A stretch of DNA of 64,000 nt from Brevibacterium pigmentatum (GTDB lineage Bacteria; Actinomycetota; Actinomycetes; Actinomycetales; Brevibacteriaceae), in the NCBI RefSeq assembly GCF_011617465.1, contig NZ_CP050153.1:248001-312000 (forward strand), given 5' to 3'. The translations under genes were made by a program, and so were the position numbers. The notes below the pieces were generated by a model, which saw only the letters and a program-made list of their open reading frames with translations, did not search any database and was not told the DNA's origin. Positions 1-8,207 of the stretch are shown piece by piece (within the stretch, counting starts at the first letter, position 1; each line of letters begins with the position of its first letter).

Positions 1-1422
1 GGTGACTCCCGGGCTGGGCGGGACGATGACCGAGGGGATGTTGAGTTCGCGAGCCACATCCGCTCCGTGCAGGGCGCCCGCTCCGCCGAAGGCGATGAGC
101 GCGAAATCTCGCGGATCGAGGCCTCGGCGGATGGACACGAGACGGACCGCATCGGCCATGTTTGCATTAGCGACCTTGACGATGGATTCGGCTGCGGTGT
201 CGATGTCGAGCCCGAGCGGGTCGGCGATCTTCTCCTTGATTGCCGCCTGAGAGCTGTCGCGGTCCAGAGTCATCTCGCCGTCAGCGAGATCGGTGCCCAG
301 CCGGTTGAGCCAGAGGTTCGCATCTGTGTTCGTCGGTTCCTTCCCGCCTCGTCGATAGCAGACAGGACCTGGGTCGGCACCCGCTGACTGAGGGCCGTTT
401 CGCAGTGAGCCGGCAATGTCGATGTGTGCCAGCGATCCTCCGCCTGCTCCGATTGTGAGCACCTCGATGCTGGGGAAGACGATGGGGTGACCGTATTCGA
501 CTTCCCACTCGTTCGTCTCCCGCAGCTCACCATCTGCGATGAGCGAGATGTCTGTCGAGGTGCCGCCCATGTCCAGTCCGACAGCATTGTCGTACCCACA
601 CTGCTCGGCGACGTGCTGGGCGGCTATGGCTCCTGCGGCGATCCCCGAAGCCGCCAGTCTGACAGGAAATTTCTTGACCATTTCCGATGTCATCGAACCG
701 CCTCCGGAGTGGAGCAGCAGCAGTTCTCCGGCATAGCCGTCGTCGGTCAGGCTGCTGTCGAGCTGCTCGACGTAGCCGGACACCAGCGGTCCGAGCACGG
801 CATTGGCAACCGTCGTGTTGAATCGGTTGTGCTCAAAGATCTCCGGCAGCACTTCCGCCGACGTCGAGATGCTGGCCTCGGGCAGCTCCTCGGCGAGGAT
901 CTCTCGCATCCGGATCTCATTTGCGGAGTTCGCATAAGAATTGATGAAGCAGACGGCGATGGTCGTCGCTCCGCGCTTCTTCAGCAGTCGCCCGAGCTTC
1001 CGGGCCTCATTTTCATCGAGTTCGGTGACGATATTGCCGGCGTAGTCGACGCGTTCTGTGACTTCGAATCGGTCGCGGCGACGAATGTAGGGACCGGAGA
1101 CGTCTGAGTACGCGTCCCACAGGTCGTCCTTCGTGCCATCACGGATCTCGATGACATCGCGGAATCCTTTGGTCGTCACCATCGCCGATTTGGGGAATCT
1201 ACGAGTGATGAGCGCGTTGGTCGCCACGGTCGTTCCGTGCGAGAAGAGTTCAACCTGGCTGAGGTCGATGTTCGCTCGCTTCACTCCGTTGAGAACGGCT
1301 TCCATCGGGTTGTCCGGAGTCGAAGGTACTTTCGTCACCCTCATCTTCTGGGTGGATTCGTCGAAAACGCAGATGTCGGTGAACGTTCCGCCGACGTCGA
1401 CTGCGACGCGTAGATCTGCCAC
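1..1422 (-). CDS. hyuA: Hydantoinase/oxoprolinase family protein HyuA, partial
   Basis: N-terminal part of an ATP-dependent hydantoinase/5-oxoprolinase (HyuA) subunit; the 3' end lies beyond the left edge. About 474 residues are visible of a family usually near 690. The acetate-kinase-like fold is marked by DVGGTFTD at residues 9-16 and a second phosphate-binding GLDMGGTSTD near residue 285. The family hydrolyses hydantoins or 5-oxoproline-like rings at ATP cost, normally with a HyuB partner that is not visible here. An AAAGGAG Shine-Dalgarno touches an ATG at 1428 directly, but sits six bases from the GTG at 1422, so I chose the GTG; the ATG start would add two residues. It is divergent from a PucR-type regulator, the regulator class commonly linked to purine, hydantoin and allantoin catabolism. 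The exact substrate is not shown. Confidence 0.85.
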   Translation of the reverse strand, partial: MADLRVAVDVGGTFTDICVFDESTQKMRVTKVPSTPDNPMEAVLNGVKRANIDLSQVELFSHGTTVATNALITRRFPKSAMVTTKGFRDVIEIRDGTKDDLWDAYSDVSGPYIRRRDRFEVTERVDYAGNIVTELDENEARKLGRLLKKRGATTIAVCFINSYANSANEIRMREILAEELPEASISTSAEVLPEIFEHNRFNTTVANAVLGPLVSGYVEQLDSSLTDDGYAGELLLLHSGGGSMTSEMVKKFPVRLAASGIAAGAIAAQHVAEQCGYDNAVGLDMGGTSTDISLIADGELRETNEWEVEYGHPIVFPSIEVLTIGAGGGSLAHIDIAGSLRNGPQSAGADPGPVCYRRGGKEPTNTDANLWLNRLGTDLADGEMTLDRDSSQAAIKEKIADPLGLDIDTAAESIVKVANANMADAVRLVSIRRGLDPRDFALIAFGGAGALHGADVARELNIPSVIVPPSPGVT

Positions 1423-1512
1423 GGTCATCTCCTTTGATTGAGGTGTTCTCCATAGACTGGCTTTCGGCGCACTGGCAGGTCAATGGAGCAGACGAAGGAA
1501 GAATCAGTAGGA

Positions 1513-1529
1513 TTTGTGAAAATCACAAA
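1513..1529. promoter_or_regulatory. Inverted repeat, putative operator between hyuA and PucR
   Basis: Perfect 7-bp arms TTTGTGA and TCACAAA separated by AAA, in the divergent region between hyuA and the PucR-type regulator gene. The half-sites TGTGA/TCACA match those of CRP/GlxR-type sites, but the spacer is 3 rather than 6 bases, so a site for the neighbouring PucR regulator is at least as likely. No footprint evidence exists; this is inference from symmetry and position. Confidence 0.4.
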
Positions 1530-1598
1530 AGCTCATCATCGTTGCTGGAAGCCGGCCCGCCGGTGTGTCGGCAATGGCGACGCCAAGGAGAGACGCAG

Positions 1599-2750
1599 AT
1601 GTGTTCGAACCGAAATTCGCTGACCCGAGAGCAGATCTTCGACGAGCTGATGAGCGGTCTCAACTCCGCAGATCCCCTCGAGTCGACCCTTCTGCGTGCC
1701 GCGAGAATCTGCAGAGGTGCGGGACTCGTCGTCAACGAGCTCGGAGAGGTCGTCCGATCGGTCGGTTCGGCGCCGACTCATCTCATCTCTCAGTGGATAC
1801 ACGATGAAGTCGTCACGGACGCTGACAGTGCACGGTGGGGCGAACCGAAGGCAGCAACAATCGGACGCTGGCACGTTCACGCTCAGGCCGTTCGTCTTCG
1901 CAGTCGTAACCACATCATTGTCGTCGCAGTGCACGATGATGAGTTGGTGGAAAGAGAGGACGGCGCAGCCGGTGGGCGGATCCTCGACGTCTTGTCCAAG
2001 TTATTGCGGGCTTTCGAGGGCTTCGAATCGTTCTCGATCAGCAATCGGCGGGAGGAATCGGTCCGAGTTCTGCGGGATCTGGAAGCTGGAGTCTCACCGG
2101 GACGTGAACCGGCGCTGTGGCGGCTCCTCGAGAGCTTCGGATTCGTCGCCTACGAGCCGATTCGAGCCGTGCGGATTCGTCTCGACACTGCGGACTCCGA
2201 GTCAGCGCGACCGGCTCTGCCTCCTGGAGGCGGACTCGTCATCAGGGAATCTGGGTATGGAGCATCGGCGATCGACCAGACCGTGGTGTGCTCGGGGGAC
2301 TTCGATATCGAGGGCCGCCTGGATACTCCAGGTCTTCTCGGAGTCGGGGTCTCCGGACTCTTCACGGCACTCAGTCAGGTACCGGAGATGCTGCAGACGG
2401 CGGACGTGGCGCTTGGCTCAGTGCGAGGTACGAAGTTCGCTTTCGTCGATCGCATGCGCCCGATCGAATGGGCGGCGGCCCGCATGAGTTCACGATTCGA
2501 CCGCCGCCTCGTCGCTGCTTTCCTCAACCCGATAGTGACCAAGCCCGAAACTTCCACCACACTGCGCACCTACGTGGAAAGCGGCGGCAACATTTCTGAG
2601 GCTGCAGGTCGGCTGCATGTGCACGAGAACACTGTTCGTTACCGAATCGGGCAGATCGAGAAGGTATTGGGCGCACGCCTCACCGATCCACGGACGGCCG
2701 CAGAAATCGTCCTCGCACTGCAATGTCTCGATTCCGCCGAACACGCGTAG
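1599..2750 (+). CDS. PucR/CdaR-family transcriptional regulator
   Basis: A 383-residue regulator whose C-terminus (about residues 320-378) is the PucR helix-turn-helix: the pattern GNISEAAGRLHVHENTVRYR followed by a hydrophobic tail is diagnostic. The N-terminal two thirds is a sensor region without a motif I can name. The start is the ATG preceded by AAGGAGAGACGC; the frame stays open upstream to 1434, but no ribosome site supports that longer form. The gene is divergent from hyuA, so it most likely controls hydantoinase expression, possibly through the palindrome at 1513-1529. The MMPL exporter begins nine bases after its stop, so the two may be cotranscribed. Confidence 0.85.
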   Translation: MCSNRNSLTREQIFDELMSGLNSADPLESTLLRAARICRGAGLVVNELGEVVRSVGSAPTHLISQWIHDEVVTDADSARWGEPKAATIGRWHVHAQAVRLRSRNHIIVVAVHDDELVEREDGAAGGRILDVLSKLLRAFEGFESFSISNRREESVRVLRDLEAGVSPGREPALWRLLESFGFVAYEPIRAVRIRLDTADSESARPALPPGGGLVIRESGYGASAIDQTVVCSGDFDIEGRLDTPGLLGVGVSGLFTALSQVPEMLQTADVALGSVRGTKFAFVDRMRPIEWAAARMSSRFDRRLVAAFLNPIVTKPETSTTLRTYVESGGNISEAAGRLHVHENTVRYRIGQIEKVLGARLTDPRTAAEIVLALQCLDSAEHA

Positions 2751-2759
2751 GCTGAGACC

Positions 2760-5090
2760 ATGCCCCGTCACCTCCTGACCTCGACGCCGCCGAACCCCGA
2801 CCCTCGCCGAGGGGGTCCCGCCGGTGACGACGTAAACGGCGCCGACACAGCTGCCGCGCCCAAACAGCACCCCAAGGGTCCCGTCCGCGGCCGTGGGGCA
2901 CTGCTCGCACTCTTCGCCGTCCTCCTCGTCGCCTGGGTCGGCATCTCCGGTGTCGGAGGTCCGTACTTCGGCAAGATCTCCGAGGTCGCCACGAACGACC
3001 GCTCATCGTTCCTCCCCGAATCCGCGGAGTCCACTCGCGCCCAGGACCAGATCGAGAAGTTCAGCGACCTCGATTACGTTCCCGCCATCGTCGTGCTCGA
3101 GAACAGCGACGGAGTCACCGACAACGACCGGTCCCGGCTCGATGAGCTGACGAAGACGCTCGAAGATGATGAGCTGCTGGCCGCCGATCCCTCGCCGGCC
3201 ATTCCCTCCGATGACGGCGAGGCCCTCCAGCTCATCCTCCCGGTCTCACAGGCGACGACGTCCGATGATGTCGAGTCCATCAGAAGCGCGATCGGCAAGG
3301 TCTTCCCGACCGCGTCTGCCGCCGATATGACCCCGGATCAGGCCGCCGAAGCCCCGACCACCGTGGCAGACGTCCACGTCACCGGTCCGGCGGGATTCTC
3401 CGCCGACCTCTCCGAAGCCTTCGCCGGCATCGACGGCATCCTCCTGCTCGTCGCGCTCATCGCGGTCTTCGTCATCCTCATCATCGTCTACCGGTCACCG
3501 CTGCTGCCCGTCATCGTCCTCTTCACCTCGGTCGCTGCTCTTGCCGCCTCGATCTTCATCGTCTGGCATCTCGCCGATGCCGGTATCCTCCTGATCAACG
3601 GGCAGGTCCAAGGCATTCTCTTCATCCTCGTCGTCGGCGCCACCACGGACTACTCCCTCCTCGTCGTCGCCCGGTTCCGCGACGCACTCCTCCATGAGTC
3701 CGACCGAGTCAGAGCCGGTCTGAGCGCCCTCAAGGGTGTCCTCGAACCGATCGCGGCCTCCGGCGGCACCGTTATCGCTGGGCTCCTCGTCCTCCTGCTC
3801 ACCGACCTCGCCTCAACCAGAGCGCTCGGCCCCGTCGCCGCGATCGGCATCGTCGTGGCGATGCTCGCGGCCCTGACCTTCCTGCCCGCCGCACTGATGA
3901 TCATCGGCCGCGCCGCGTTCTGGCCCTTCCTGCCGCGCGTCCAGGCAGAAACGGCCACACCCAAGCGCGGGATCTGGGCCCGCATCTCCGAGGCGGTTGC
4001 CGACCATCCGCGCCGCATCTGGGTCACGCTCGTCATCATCCTCGCCATCCCGCTGCTCGCCCTCCCGCAGTTCAAGGCCGAGGGAGTCCCACAGTCCGAC
4101 TTCGTCCTCGGCGACTCCGAAGCCCGCGACGGCCAGGACATCCTGGCCAAGCATTTCCCCGGCGGCTCCGGGTCCCCGGCACAGATCGTCGTGGCGAAAG
4201 ATGAGCTCAACGATGCCGCGAAGGCGGTCGGTCGCCTCGGCGGGGTCGAATCGATGACCGTGGTCGCCAATGATTCACCGAGCGGGACGCTGTCCATCGG
4301 CACGGACGGAGAGATCGACCCACCGCGCGGAATGCCGAACGGGGCAGGATCGGGCGGGTCCGGTCAGCCGGAGACGCCGGCCCCCACCGAGGTCGACGGC
4401 AATGTCCTGCTGGAAGCGACGCTGAAGTCGGTCGCGGATTCGGACGAAGCCGAAACCGCAGTCACCGAGATCCGCGAGGCTGTGCACGACATCGACCGGG
4501 AGGCCCTCGTCGGCGGGGAATCCGCGGTCGACCTCGACACGAACACCACCGCCGAGGCGGACCGGGCCTTGGCGATCCCGCTCATCCTCGTCGTGGTCAC
4601 GATCGTGCTCATCCTGCTGCTGCGGTCCCTGCTGGCACCGCTGCTGCTCGTGGCGCTGACCGTCCTGTCCTTCGGCACTGCGCTGGGAGTCTCCGCGCTC
4701 GTGTTCAACGACGTTATCGGGTTCTCCGGAGCAGACCCCTCGGTGCCGCTCTATGCGTTCGTCTTCCTCGTCGCGCTCGGCATCGACTACAACATCTTCC
4801 TCATGTCCAGGGTGCGCGAGGAATCGCTGCGTCTGGGAACCCGGGCCGGCGTGCTCAAGGGACTTGTCTCCACGGGCGGGGTGATCACCTCGGCGGGAAT
4901 CGTGCTGGCCGCGACCTTCGCCGCGCTCGCCGTCATCCCGGTGATGTTCCTCGTCCAGCTCGCCTTCATCGTCACTTTCGGCGTGCTGCTCGACGCCATC
5001 CTCGTGCGCTCGCTCGTCGTCCCGGCGCTCGTCTACGACATCGGACGCGGAGTGTGGTGGCCGTGGCGGAAGCGGATCCCGCAAGACTGA
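2760..5090 (+). CDS. MMPL/RND-family transporter
   Basis: A 776-residue inner-membrane protein of the MMPL (YdfJ-like) branch of the RND superfamily, expected to export lipids, siderophores or hydrophobic compounds using the proton gradient. A charged cytoplasmic start (residues 1-42) is followed by TM1, a large extracytoplasmic loop (about 65-225), a five-helix block (about 228-375), TM7 near 420, a second loop containing a Gly/Pro/Ser-rich stretch near 520-545, and a final five-helix block (about 605-765). The internal duplication and twelve predicted helices are standard for the family. The substrate cannot be told from sequence. A MarR regulator gene follows about 270 bases downstream on the same strand and may control it. 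Confidence 0.88.
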   Translation: MPRHLLTSTPPNPDPRRGGPAGDDVNGADTAAAPKQHPKGPVRGRGALLALFAVLLVAWVGISGVGGPYFGKISEVATNDRSSFLPESAESTRAQDQIEKFSDLDYVPAIVVLENSDGVTDNDRSRLDELTKTLEDDELLAADPSPAIPSDDGEALQLILPVSQATTSDDVESIRSAIGKVFPTASAADMTPDQAAEAPTTVADVHVTGPAGFSADLSEAFAGIDGILLLVALIAVFVILIIVYRSPLLPVIVLFTSVAALAASIFIVWHLADAGILLINGQVQGILFILVVGATTDYSLLVVARFRDALLHESDRVRAGLSALKGVLEPIAASGGTVIAGLLVLLLTDLASTRALGPVAAIGIVVAMLAALTFLPAALMIIGRAAFWPFLPRVQAETATPKRGIWARISEAVADHPRRIWVTLVIILAIPLLALPQFKAEGVPQSDFVLGDSEARDGQDILAKHFPGGSGSPAQIVVAKDELNDAAKAVGRLGGVESMTVVANDSPSGTLSIGTDGEIDPPRGMPNGAGSGGSGQPETPAPTEVDGNVLLEATLKSVADSDEAETAVTEIREAVHDIDREALVGGESAVDLDTNTTAEADRALAIPLILVVVTIVLILLLRSLLAPLLLVALTVLSFGTALGVSALVFNDVIGFSGADPSVPLYAFVFLVALGIDYNIFLMSRVREESLRLGTRAGVLKGLVSTGGVITSAGIVLAATFAALAVIPVMFLVQLAFIVTFGVLLDAILVRSLVVPALVYDIGRGVWWPWRKRIPQD

Positions 5091-5283
5091 GCCGGGCGGG
5101 GATCGGGCGAGCCGCCTCGGCGAGGTCGAACCGATGATGAAGGGCCGACGGCGGCAACACGATACCCCCGGAGTGAGACCGGAGTCCGGGCGACTCTGCT
5201 CAATCTCTCCAGCCGGGGGTACGTTGGGGATGTGCCGGGTACTGACGCCGAGGGGTGGTCGACGGGCCCCGAATCTGGGGCCA

Positions 5284-5325
5284 GTTATATCATTGAACTA
5301 CTATTCTGTTGACTATGCAACAAAA
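5284..5325 (+). promoter_or_regulatory. AT-rich putative promoter/operator of the MarR gene
   Basis: An AT-rich island in otherwise very GC-rich DNA 40-80 bases upstream of the MarR start. It holds a near-repeat (TTGAACTA at 5293-5300, TTGACTA at 5309-5315) and GTTG-N6-CAAC at 5308-5321. TTGACT at 5309-5314 could serve as a -35 element, but no convincing -10 follows. Autoregulatory MarR operators usually lie in such a place; the assignment is tentative. Confidence 0.3.
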
Positions 5326-5361
5326 GTGTGGCATGACACATCGACGAGCGGGGGCGGACCG

Positions 5362-5823
5362 ATGGACAAGACGACTCCGGTGAGCAGCATGATCAGGCAG
5401 AACGGCCCAATCAAGATCGCGGCCTGGCGTCTGATGATGGAGAAGTATCAGGACTTCTATACGAGGTTCGTACACGAGTTCCGGACACGGCACGGGCTGA
5501 CCGTGAACGAGTTCGACGTGCTCATCAACGCCCGACCCGAGGCCCAGGTGCGCCATCGAGACCTGCTGCGCAGCCTCGTGATCAGCCGCAGCGCGCTCAG
5601 TCGATTGCTCGGCAAGCTCGAGGATCGTGGCTTGGTCACGCAAGAGCCCGACCCGGAGGATCAGCGCGGGGTGCTCGTCGCCCTGACCGAGGAAGGACTG
5701 CGGCTCTGCGACGAGGCGGCCGCGACGAATGCGGAGATCATCTTCGCCAGTTTCGCCGGGCTCACGGATGCCGAGGCCGACGTGATCTTCGAGCTCGTCT
5801 CGAAGATCTGCCCGGTCGAGTAG
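5362..5823 (+). CDS. MarR-family transcriptional regulator
   Basis: A 153-residue winged-helix MarR repressor. Residues 46-115 carry the typical order: LTVNEFDVL helix, a recognition helix with SRSALSRLLGKLEDRGLV, then the wing with DPEDQRGVLVALTEEG. The size matches the family (140-160). The frame is open back to 5134, but that upstream peptide runs across the AT-rich promoter-like island, so the ATG at 5362 giving MDKTTPVSS is the better start. The effector is unknown. Position suggests control of itself and perhaps of the MMPL exporter upstream or the pirin gene downstream, which starts about 70 bases later. Confidence 0.85.
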   Translation: MDKTTPVSSMIRQNGPIKIAAWRLMMEKYQDFYTRFVHEFRTRHGLTVNEFDVLINARPEAQVRHRDLLRSLVISRSALSRLLGKLEDRGLVTQEPDPEDQRGVLVALTEEGLRLCDEAAATNAEIIFASFAGLTDAEADVIFELVSKICPVE

Positions 5824-5896
5824 GGGAGCGGGCGAGCGGCATTCGCGCGGAACTGTCCCCCTCCCCGCGCCTGTCGAAGACGGCTAGGCTGAGGCC

Positions 5897-6952
5897 ATGA
5901 GCAACGTTGAGACCCGCCCCGATCAAGTGGTCTGCAAGGCCGGGGGACTGCCCGGGCCGGCCTGTGACCAGCAGGGGCGTTCCGCGGTTGAGATCATCAC
6001 CTCCCGTGAGGTTCCGCTCGGCGGTCCACGGGCGATGATCGTGCGCCGCACCCTGCCGCAGCGGCAGCGCTCCCTCATCGGCCCCTGGTGCTTCGTCGAC
6101 CATTACGGACCCGCCGATGTCTCGGTCACCGGCGGCATGGACGTCGCTCCGCACCCGCACACCGGACTGCAGACCGTGAGCTGGCTGTTCGAAGGCGCCA
6201 TCCAGCACATCGACTCCGGCGGCAACGCCGGCCTCGTCATGCCAGGCGAGGTCAACCTCATGACCGCCGGCGCCGGCATCTGCCACTCCGAGGTCTCGAC
6301 CGAGGAGACCACGACCCTCCACGGGGTCCAGCTGTGGCTGGCCCTGCCCGAGGCCACCCGCCACCAGCCCGAACGCGAATTCGAGCACTTCGAACCCGCC
6401 CCTATCTCCTTCGCCGGCGGAGAGATGCTCGTCTTCCTCGGAAAACTCTGGGGAACGGAGTCTCCGGTGCAGACTCATTCGCCGCTGCTCGGCGCCGAGA
6501 TCCGCCTCGACCCCGGTGCGAGCATCGACCTGCCCGTGAATCCGAGATTCGAGCACGGCGTCCTCGTCGACTCCGGCGATATCGCCCTGGAGAACGTCGA
6601 CCTGCCCGTCGCGGCGGTCGGCTACACGGGCACCGGTGTTGAAGAGCTAAGCATCGCCAACCGCAGCGACGAACCCGCCCGACTCATCCTCCTCGGCGGC
6701 GAACCGTTCCCCGAAGAGATCGTCATGTGGTGGAACTTCGTCGGCCGCACCCATGAAGAGATCGCGGCCTACCGTGAGGAATGGCAGGCCGAAGGTGACC
6801 GCTTCGGCGTCGTCGACGGCTACGTCGGGAAGGGTGGGCCCGGCCGCAATGCCGACGGCATGGGGAGGCTTCCCGCGCCGAGGCTGCCCGACGTCACGAT
6901 CAGACCGCGGAAGAATCCGCCGCCCCAGGTCCAAGGTGGACCCGCGGAATAG
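5897..6952 (+). CDS. Pirin family protein
   Basis: A 351-residue bicupin of the pirin family. The iron ligands are present in the first cupin: H86 and H88 in PHPHTG, then H130 and E132 in CHSE, matching the spacing of human pirin His56/His58/His101/Glu103. Bacterial pirins have been described as quercetinase-like dioxygenases or as redox partners; which applies here cannot be read from sequence. The C-terminal 40 residues are basic and Pro/Gly-rich, longer than in many homologues. It begins a short rightward group with a GNAT protein and an AhpD-like protein, a set that hints at an oxidative or electrophile stress role (inference). Confidence 0.9.
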   Translation: MSNVETRPDQVVCKAGGLPGPACDQQGRSAVEIITSREVPLGGPRAMIVRRTLPQRQRSLIGPWCFVDHYGPADVSVTGGMDVAPHPHTGLQTVSWLFEGAIQHIDSGGNAGLVMPGEVNLMTAGAGICHSEVSTEETTTLHGVQLWLALPEATRHQPEREFEHFEPAPISFAGGEMLVFLGKLWGTESPVQTHSPLLGAEIRLDPGASIDLPVNPRFEHGVLVDSGDIALENVDLPVAAVGYTGTGVEELSIANRSDEPARLILLGGEPFPEEIVMWWNFVGRTHEEIAAYREEWQAEGDRFGVVDGYVGKGGPGRNADGMGRLPAPRLPDVTIRPRKNPPPQVQGGPAE

Positions 6953-7011
6953 AGCCGTGCCGAATTCCGCTCCACCCAGTACCAGCAGAGCACGACGAAA
7001 GGGTTATCGCC

Positions 7012-7386
7012 ATGGTGAAGACATTCGAGGACAAGACCGGCGCCGAGGTGACCGTGTCGATCAACGAGGCCACCCGGTCCTATGACATCGCCGTCGCCGA
7101 CGGCACCGTCGCCGGCCACGCGTATTTTCTGCCCGGTCCCGACCCGGAGACCGAACGCATCTTCCACCACACCGTCGTCGACGAGCAGTTCGGCGGTCGC
7201 GGACTGTCGAAGTTCCTCGTCGCCGAAGCGCTCGATGATTCCCGCGAACGCGGAATCACGGTGGTGCCCGTGTGCCCGCTCTTCGTCAAGAAGCTCCAGG
7301 AGGCCGGCGACGACTACACGGCACAGGGCGGGAAGTACCGCAACGCCACCGGCGCCGACATCGACATCGTGAAAAGCCAGGCGTGA
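7012..7386 (+). CDS. GNAT-type N-acetyltransferase (YidJ/Gtn10-like)
   Basis: A 124-residue small GNAT domain protein. It has the compact arrangement of the YidJ-like acyltransferases: a short beta core, then HTVVDEQFGGRGLSKFLVAEALDDSRERG, where the G-x-G/A-type acetyl-CoA pyrophosphate loop is GGRGLS, and the C-terminal VPVCPLFVKKLQ segment with its conserved cysteine. The acceptor is unknown for this subfamily. AAAGGGTTATCGCC precedes the ATG. Its TGA overlaps a GTG of the next gene, consistent with cotranscription. Confidence 0.85.
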   Translation: MVKTFEDKTGAEVTVSINEATRSYDIAVADGTVAGHAYFLPGPDPETERIFHHTVVDEQFGGRGLSKFLVAEALDDSRERGITVVPVCPLFVKKLQEAGDDYTAQGGKYRNATGADIDIVKSQA

Positions 7387-7394
7387 GCGGGTCG

Positions 7395-7865
7395 ATGAGC
7401 AACGCGAGTCGCCCCTTCATCGACAAGATCCACCCGGAGAACTATAAAGCCATGGCCCAGGCGGCCGCGGCATCGCGGAAGGCGTCACGCACTGCGGGCC
7501 TGGATGACGGGCTCATCGAGCTCGTCAACACGCGGGTCTCGCAGATCAACGGTTGCCGCACCTGCCTGAGCATCCATGCTCCGGCCGCACGGAATGCCGG
7601 GATCTCTCAGCTCAAGCTCGACGTGCTGCCCAGCTGGCACGAGGCTGAGATCTTCACCGATCAGGAGTTCGCGGCCCTGACCCTCGCTGAGTCGCTGACC
7701 GTGCTCGACAAGGCCGCCGATCGCGACCAGATCGCCGCGGACGCGGCCCAGCATCTGACAACCGAGCAGATCTCGGCGATCGAGTGGTCGATCATCCTCA
7801 TCAACGCGTTCAACCGCATCTCGATCGCCAGCGACCACCCGGTGTTCGGAGCTCAGCAGGACTGA
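7395..7865 (+). CDS. Carboxymuconolactone decarboxylase/AhpD-like protein
   Basis: A 156-residue protein of the CMD/AhpD fold. The peroxidase-type active site is complete: E42, C54-x-x-C57 and H61 match the AhpD pattern E-x11-C-x-x-C-x3-H. It is therefore more likely a thiol-disulfide oxidoreductase acting in peroxide defence than a true lactone decarboxylase. An in-frame GTG at 7383 overlaps the stop of the GNAT gene (GTGA) and would add four residues; either start is possible. It probably shares a transcript with the pirin and GNAT genes. Confidence 0.88.
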   Translation: MSNASRPFIDKIHPENYKAMAQAAAASRKASRTAGLDDGLIELVNTRVSQINGCRTCLSIHAPAARNAGISQLKLDVLPSWHEAEIFTDQEFAALTLAESLTVLDKAADRDQIAADAAQHLTTEQISAIEWSIILINAFNRISIASDHPVFGAQQD

Positions 7866-8158
7866 GCGTCTGCCGGCCGATTGGGTGCGGTCGACCGAGC
7901 GGTTGGACTCGGCGGGCCTCAGTTGAGGACCTGCTTGTCATCGTCCGCGCGGATCGCGGCGAGACGCCCCGCCACATCTGCAGATCCTGCGGGCTCAGGC
8001 TGGCCGTGCCATGGCCCACGGCTGCTGCGCCGAATGCCACCGACAGGGAGGGCATCGGGCCCGGTTGTTGAGACTGCTCGTCCCGGAGGGCTGCCGATCA
8101 GTCACACTTGAACCCGACCGTTGCCCGACCGCTGAGCCTGAACGACCGGAGCCCGCCT
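7866..8158. other. Intergenic stretch without a recognisable gene
   Basis: About 290 bases between the AhpD-like gene and the ribosome site of the NRAMP-like gene. Short open frames exist in several phases, but none has a ribosome site or a recognisable protein. I see no clear terminator hairpin or promoter consensus. Confidence 0.5.
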
Positions 8159-8207
8159 ATGTCCACCTCCCACATCGACGACCACCGACGGGGCCACCTC
8201 GGCGCCG

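Noticed and set aside
4275..5084. A 269-codon minus-strand frame in the MMPL gene
   Set aside because: Asp/Glu/Arg/His-rich antisense of a membrane transporter; no start signal.
7881..8111. Small open frames between the AhpD-like and NRAMP-like genes
   Set aside because: Several overlapping phases are open, as expected in high-GC DNA; none has a ribosome site or motif.
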